Part shown: in pieces, positions 6,344-7,963 of the stretch
Layout of the letters: every line of letters starts with the position of its first letter
Position numbering within the stretch: the stretch's first letter is position 1
NCBI GenBank assembly: GCA_046086225.1
Contig: JBJSXF010000092.1
Span: forward strand, 1 to 7,963
Source: JBJSXF01 sp046086225
Lineage (GTDB): Bacteria > Actinomycetota > Acidimicrobiia > IMCC26256 > PALSA-610
DNA: 7,963 bases
Direction of reading: 5' to 3'
Made by a program: the position numbers and the translations under genes
The notes under the pieces: model-generated
What the model was told of the DNA's origin: nothing
Seen by the model: only the letters and a program-made list of their open reading frames with translations
Databases searched by the model: none

Positions 6344-6898
6344 TCAGGGGGCTGCCCGCTCCTCGGTCGCGCCGAGCGCGGCGAGCGCCGCGGGCCAGGC
6401 TGCCCGGGCGATCTCGCGCACCTCGGCCTCGGGCCGGGTGTCGAGCGGGTACGGGAGCACGAGGGTGCGCAGCGCGGGACGACCCGCGTTCGCGGCCATC
6501 GTGCGGGCGAGCTCGGCGAACTCCTGGGTCACGACGGCGACCGCCGTCTTCCCCCCGGTGGCCACGACGACCGTGTCGTGGACCGTCCAGGAGGTGCAGC
6601 TCCCTCAGTTGCCGAGTCCGACCAGGGCGGCGTCCACGTCGGCGGCGAACACCCCGAGCGCCGAGAAGGTGTCCTCCCCGGCCCGGCCGATCCGGTTGCC
6701 CGCCTCGAAGCGCACGACTCGCGCGCCCGCCGCTTCGAGCCGGGGCACCCACTCGTCGAGCACCCACAGCCACGACCGCCACGTGCGGTCGAAGCGCACG
6801 CCGATCGTGCGGTCGGCGAGCGGACCGAGGTCGGGACCGCGATCGGGATCGCCCTCGGGCGGCGGCGCGGTCGGGTCGAGGATGCGCACTCGGTCCAT
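6344..6898 (-). CDS. UGSC-family selenoprotein (in-frame TGA at 6605-6607 read as selenocysteine)
   Basis: A 184-residue protein if the TGA at 6605-6607 is decoded as selenocysteine at residue 98. The N-terminal half runs from MDRVRILDPTAPP through IGVRFDRTWRSW (residues 32-43) to DAALVGLGN (89-97). The TGA follows, then GSCTSWTVHDTVVVATGG (99-116) and TAVAVVTQEFAELAR (118-132), ending at a TGA at 6344-6346. The residues at the interruption spell U-G-S-C, the signature after which the UGSC (seleno)protein family is named; other members carry Cys or Sec there. Sec98 and Cys101 form a UxxC pair and are the only two such residues in the protein, which suggests a thiol/selenol redox role. The ATG at 6898 is set by GGAGG five bases upstream; an in-frame GTG two codons earlier is less likely. 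First gene of the minus-strand operon. Reaction and substrate unknown. The alternative is a nonsense-mutated Cys homologue. Confidence 0.85.
6560..6584 (-). promoter_or_regulatory. Candidate bacterial SECIS hairpin downstream of the Sec UGA
   Basis: In the mRNA, CCACGAC (6581-6575) pairs perfectly with GUCGUGG (6568-6562) around a six-base loop ACGGUC. Two more G-C pairs close it below (6584/6583 with 6560/6561), leaving U6582 bulged. A GGU(C) in the apical loop and a bulged U in the 5' arm are the features by which SelB recognises the E. coli fdhF SECIS. Thirty bases separate the UGA from the loop, within the roughly 16-37 base range I recall for bacterial SECIS models. The upper stem is longer than in fdhF and the first two loop bases are not G. 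A competing small hairpin, UGGA-CGG-UCCA (6589-6579), overlaps it. Confidence 0.6.
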
Positions 6899-6903
6899 GG
6901 TCA

Positions 6904-6908
6904 CCTCC
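6904..6908 (-). promoter_or_regulatory. Strong ribosome binding site for the selenoprotein gene
   Basis: GGAGG on the minus strand lies five bases before the ATG at 6898. It is the clearest Shine-Dalgarno sequence in the window and fixes the start of the selenoprotein, and with it Sec at codon 98. Confidence 0.8.
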
Positions 6909-6919
6909 GGTCGGGCCCG

Positions 6920-6925
6920 AGCGTA
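6920..6925 (-). promoter_or_regulatory. Possible -10 box of the selenoprotein operon
   Basis: TACGCT on the minus strand fits TAnnnT. Starting transcription about seven bases downstream would give a short leader of roughly 15 bases that still contains the GGAGG. No clear -35 element is seen. Inference. Confidence 0.35.
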
Positions 6926-6929
6926 ACGT
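6924..6929 (+). promoter_or_regulatory. Possible -10 box for a leaderless SMP-30-like transcript
   Basis: TAACGT fits TAnnnT and ends six bases before the GTG at 6936, with no ribosome site between, so the transcript may be leaderless. It overlaps the opposing -10 candidate by two bases, which would make the two promoters mutually exclusive in occupancy. Inference. Confidence 0.4.
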
Positions 6930-6935
6930 CGGGGC

Positions 6936-7811
6936 GTGCGCGCCGAGGTGGTGGCCGTCGGGATCCCGTTCGCCGAGGGGCCGGTTTGGTGCCCCGACGG
7001 AACCGTGGTGGCCACGAGCGTGGCCGGCGGGGCGCTCCATCGCATCCACCCGGCGGCCGGCCGCAACGACCGCTTCGCGGTCACGCTCGGCGGGGCGAAC
7101 GGCGCCGCGCTCGCTACCGACGGCTCGATCCTCGTCGCTCAGAACGGCGGCATCGACTTCTCGGGCTTCCCCGGCCCGTTCGGCGACCTGCCCTCGTCAC
7201 CTCCGACCGAGCCGTCACTCCAGATCGCCGCGTCCGACGGCACCGTGCGGACACTCGCGGCCGGCGCGTTGCTCGCCCCGAACGACCTCGCGGTCACCGG
7301 CGACGGCGAGATCCGCTTCACCGATCCGGGCCACTTCCCACCGGCATCCGAACGACCGGGTCGGGTGATGGCCTACGGCCGTGACGGTGGATTACGGGTG
7401 TGGGCCGACGGCTTCACCTACTGCAACGGCATCGTCGCCGAACCGGCCGGGAGCATCGTCGTGGTCGAGGGCCGCGGGTTGCTCCGGGTGTTCCCCGACG
7501 GAACACGCGAGTGGGTGATCGAGGATCTCGGGCCGGGGGGCGGCGACGGCTTCTGCTGCGACGCCGATGGCCGCTTCTACGTCGCCGCGACCGCCGAACG
7601 CGGCGTTCGCGTCGTGGATACCGACGGCACGATCGTCGAGTTCCTCCCGACCGGCGGCGAGGGCCTCACGACGAACTGCTGCTTCGGCGGACCCGACCTG
7701 CGCACGCTCTTCGTCACCGACGCGCTGCCGGGCTCGCTGCTCGCCTTCGAGAACATGCCGACGCCGGGTCGGGCCCTCCCGACCTGGCCCGGCCCGGCGA
7801 ACGTTGCCTGA
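6936..7811 (+). CDS. SMP-30/gluconolactonase/LRE-like protein
   Basis: A 291-residue six-bladed beta-propeller of the SMP-30/gluconolactonase family, whose enzymes hydrolyse sugar lactones or related esters with one divalent metal. The metal ligands are visible in the expected order: Glu14 in PFAEGPVW (11-18), Asn116 in LAPNDLAV (113-120), Asn164 in YCNGIV (162-167) and Asp204 in GDGFCCDADG (203-212). The repeated DG-containing blade turns (DGSI, DGEI, DGGL, DGTR, DGRF, DGTI) mark successive blades. Cys pairs at 207-208 and 248-249 are unusual but no disulphide role can be assigned. No signal peptide is seen, so it is probably cytosolic. The GTG start at 6936 is chosen because the EGPVW strand begins only 13 residues later. 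It is divergent from the selenoprotein operon, 37 bases away. Lactone substrate unknown. Confidence 0.92.
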   Translation: MRAEVVAVGIPFAEGPVWCPDGTVVATSVAGGALHRIHPAAGRNDRFAVTLGGANGAALATDGSILVAQNGGIDFSGFPGPFGDLPSSPPTEPSLQIAASDGTVRTLAAGALLAPNDLAVTGDGEIRFTDPGHFPPASERPGRVMAYGRDGGLRVWADGFTYCNGIVAEPAGSIVVVEGRGLLRVFPDGTREWVIEDLGPGGGDGFCCDADGRFYVAATAERGVRVVDTDGTIVEFLPTGGEGLTTNCCFGGPDLRTLFVTDALPGSLLAFENMPTPGRALPTWPGPANVA

Positions 7812-7818
7812 GCAACGT
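7801..7818. terminator. Hairpin overlapping the SMP-30 stop codon
   Basis: ACGTTGC-CTGA-GCAACGT is a perfect 7-bp inverted repeat whose loop contains the TGA stop of the plus-strand gene. It lies 17 bases from the stop of the convergent gene. There is no T-tract, but its position between convergent ends makes a bidirectional terminator likely. Confidence 0.5.
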
Positions 7819-7835
7819 CAGTTCCCGGACCGACG

Positions 7836-7963
7836 TCACCACCCCGATCGCAGTCCGCCGAGCCGGACCCGTAGATCGCGCGCCCACCCCTCCGGGTCCG
7901 GGCACGGCCAGCCCGCGGCGGGGAGATCGAAGTACTCCACGCTCACCTTCCCGGCGTAGCCGA
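7836..7963 (-). CDS. Probable sugar phosphate isomerase/epimerase (C-terminal 41 codons only)
   Basis: Only the end of this gene is inside the window; its 5' part lies beyond the right edge. The visible C-terminus reads GYAGKVSVEYFDLPAAGW (first 18 visible residues) followed by a short amphipathic helix ending GGLRSGW and a TGA at 7836-7838. G-Y-x-G-x-V-S-V-E-Y-F-D-L-P is typical of the last barrel strand of xylose-isomerase-like TIM-barrel proteins (sugar phosphate isomerase/epimerase, AP endonuclease 2 fold), where the Glu is a metal ligand. This would fit the sugar-acid flavour of the neighbouring oxidoreductases. The family call rests on one motif and is moderate only. Confidence 0.6.
   Translation of the reverse strand, partial: GYAGKVSVEYFDLPAAGWPCPDPEGWARDLRVRLGGLRSGW

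Noticed and set aside
6589..6604. Hairpin GGGAG/CUCCU immediately after the Sec UGA
   Set aside because: Its loop starts only a few bases from the UGA, too close for a bacterial SECIS, and the loop has no GGU.
6605..6607. The TGA as an ordinary stop, making a 97-residue protein plus a separate 73-residue protein from GTG 6565
   Set aside because: The split would fall inside the UGSC motif, the GTG at 6565 has no ribosome site, and the two halves read as one continuous domain in one frame. A nonsense-mutated pseudogene is still possible but explains neither the motif position nor the hairpin.
6899..7084. Extension of the selenoprotein start upstream to 7084
   Set aside because: It would run into the divergent SMP-30-like gene and pass the excellent GGAGG-ATG at 6898, with no conserved sequence in the extra part.
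5264..7384. A 706-codon open frame on the plus strand
   Set aside because: It runs antisense to the selenoprotein and 358-residue genes and into the SMP-30-like gene in the wrong frame; composition is Arg/Gly/His/Pro-rich without any domain, as expected for a shadow in very GC-rich DNA.
1..7963. Mobile element, prophage, CRISPR, toxin-antitoxin or defence genes
   Set aside because: No direct repeat arrays, transposase, integrase or nuclease-like proteins are visible; base composition is even and all genes read as metabolic enzymes.

Overview
The window is a very GC-rich, densely coded stretch of chromosome. Genes are separated by a few bases or overlap, and several promoters look leaderless. 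This points to a high-GC actinobacterium; a member of the Acidimicrobiia is my guess from gene families and base composition, not something the sequence proves. No tRNA, rRNA, insertion sequence, phage gene or CRISPR array is visible. No stretch over 300 bases lacks a gene.

Layout: (1) an acyl-CoA dehydrogenase on the minus strand, cut by the left edge; (2) a divergent three-gene plus-strand operon: a DUF6282-type metal-dependent hydrolase, a carboxymuconolactone-decarboxylase/AhpD-like protein, and a nitroreductase-fold flavoprotein, with stop/start overlaps of 1 and 4 bases; (3) converging on it, a four-gene minus-strand operon read in the order UGSC-family selenoprotein, a 358-residue conserved protein of unknown function, a D-2-hydroxyacid dehydrogenase, and a Gfo/Idh/MocA oxidoreductase; (4) divergent from that operon, an SMP-30/gluconolactonase-like protein on the plus strand; (5) converging on it at the right edge, the last 41 codons of a probable sugar phosphate isomerase/epimerase (TIM barrel).

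The most notable object is the first gene of the minus-strand operon (6344-6898). Its reading frame is interrupted by one in-frame TGA (6605-6607), and that TGA sits exactly at the first position of a U-G-S-C motif, with homologous-looking protein on both sides. Downstream of the TGA the mRNA can fold into a 7-bp hairpin with a GGUC-containing loop and a bulged U, resembling a bacterial SECIS element. I read it as a 184-residue selenoprotein with Sec98 and Cys101 as its only two redox residues. A standard gene caller would split it, truncate it or call it a pseudogene.

Taken together the genes look like a catabolic neighbourhood: dehydrogenases for hydroxy acid or sugar-acid type substrates, a lactonase-like protein, a metal-dependent hydrolase and an acyl-CoA dehydrogenase, with a selenocysteine redox protein at the head of one operon. 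The substrate cannot be read from the sequence, and the link between the operons is inference from proximity.
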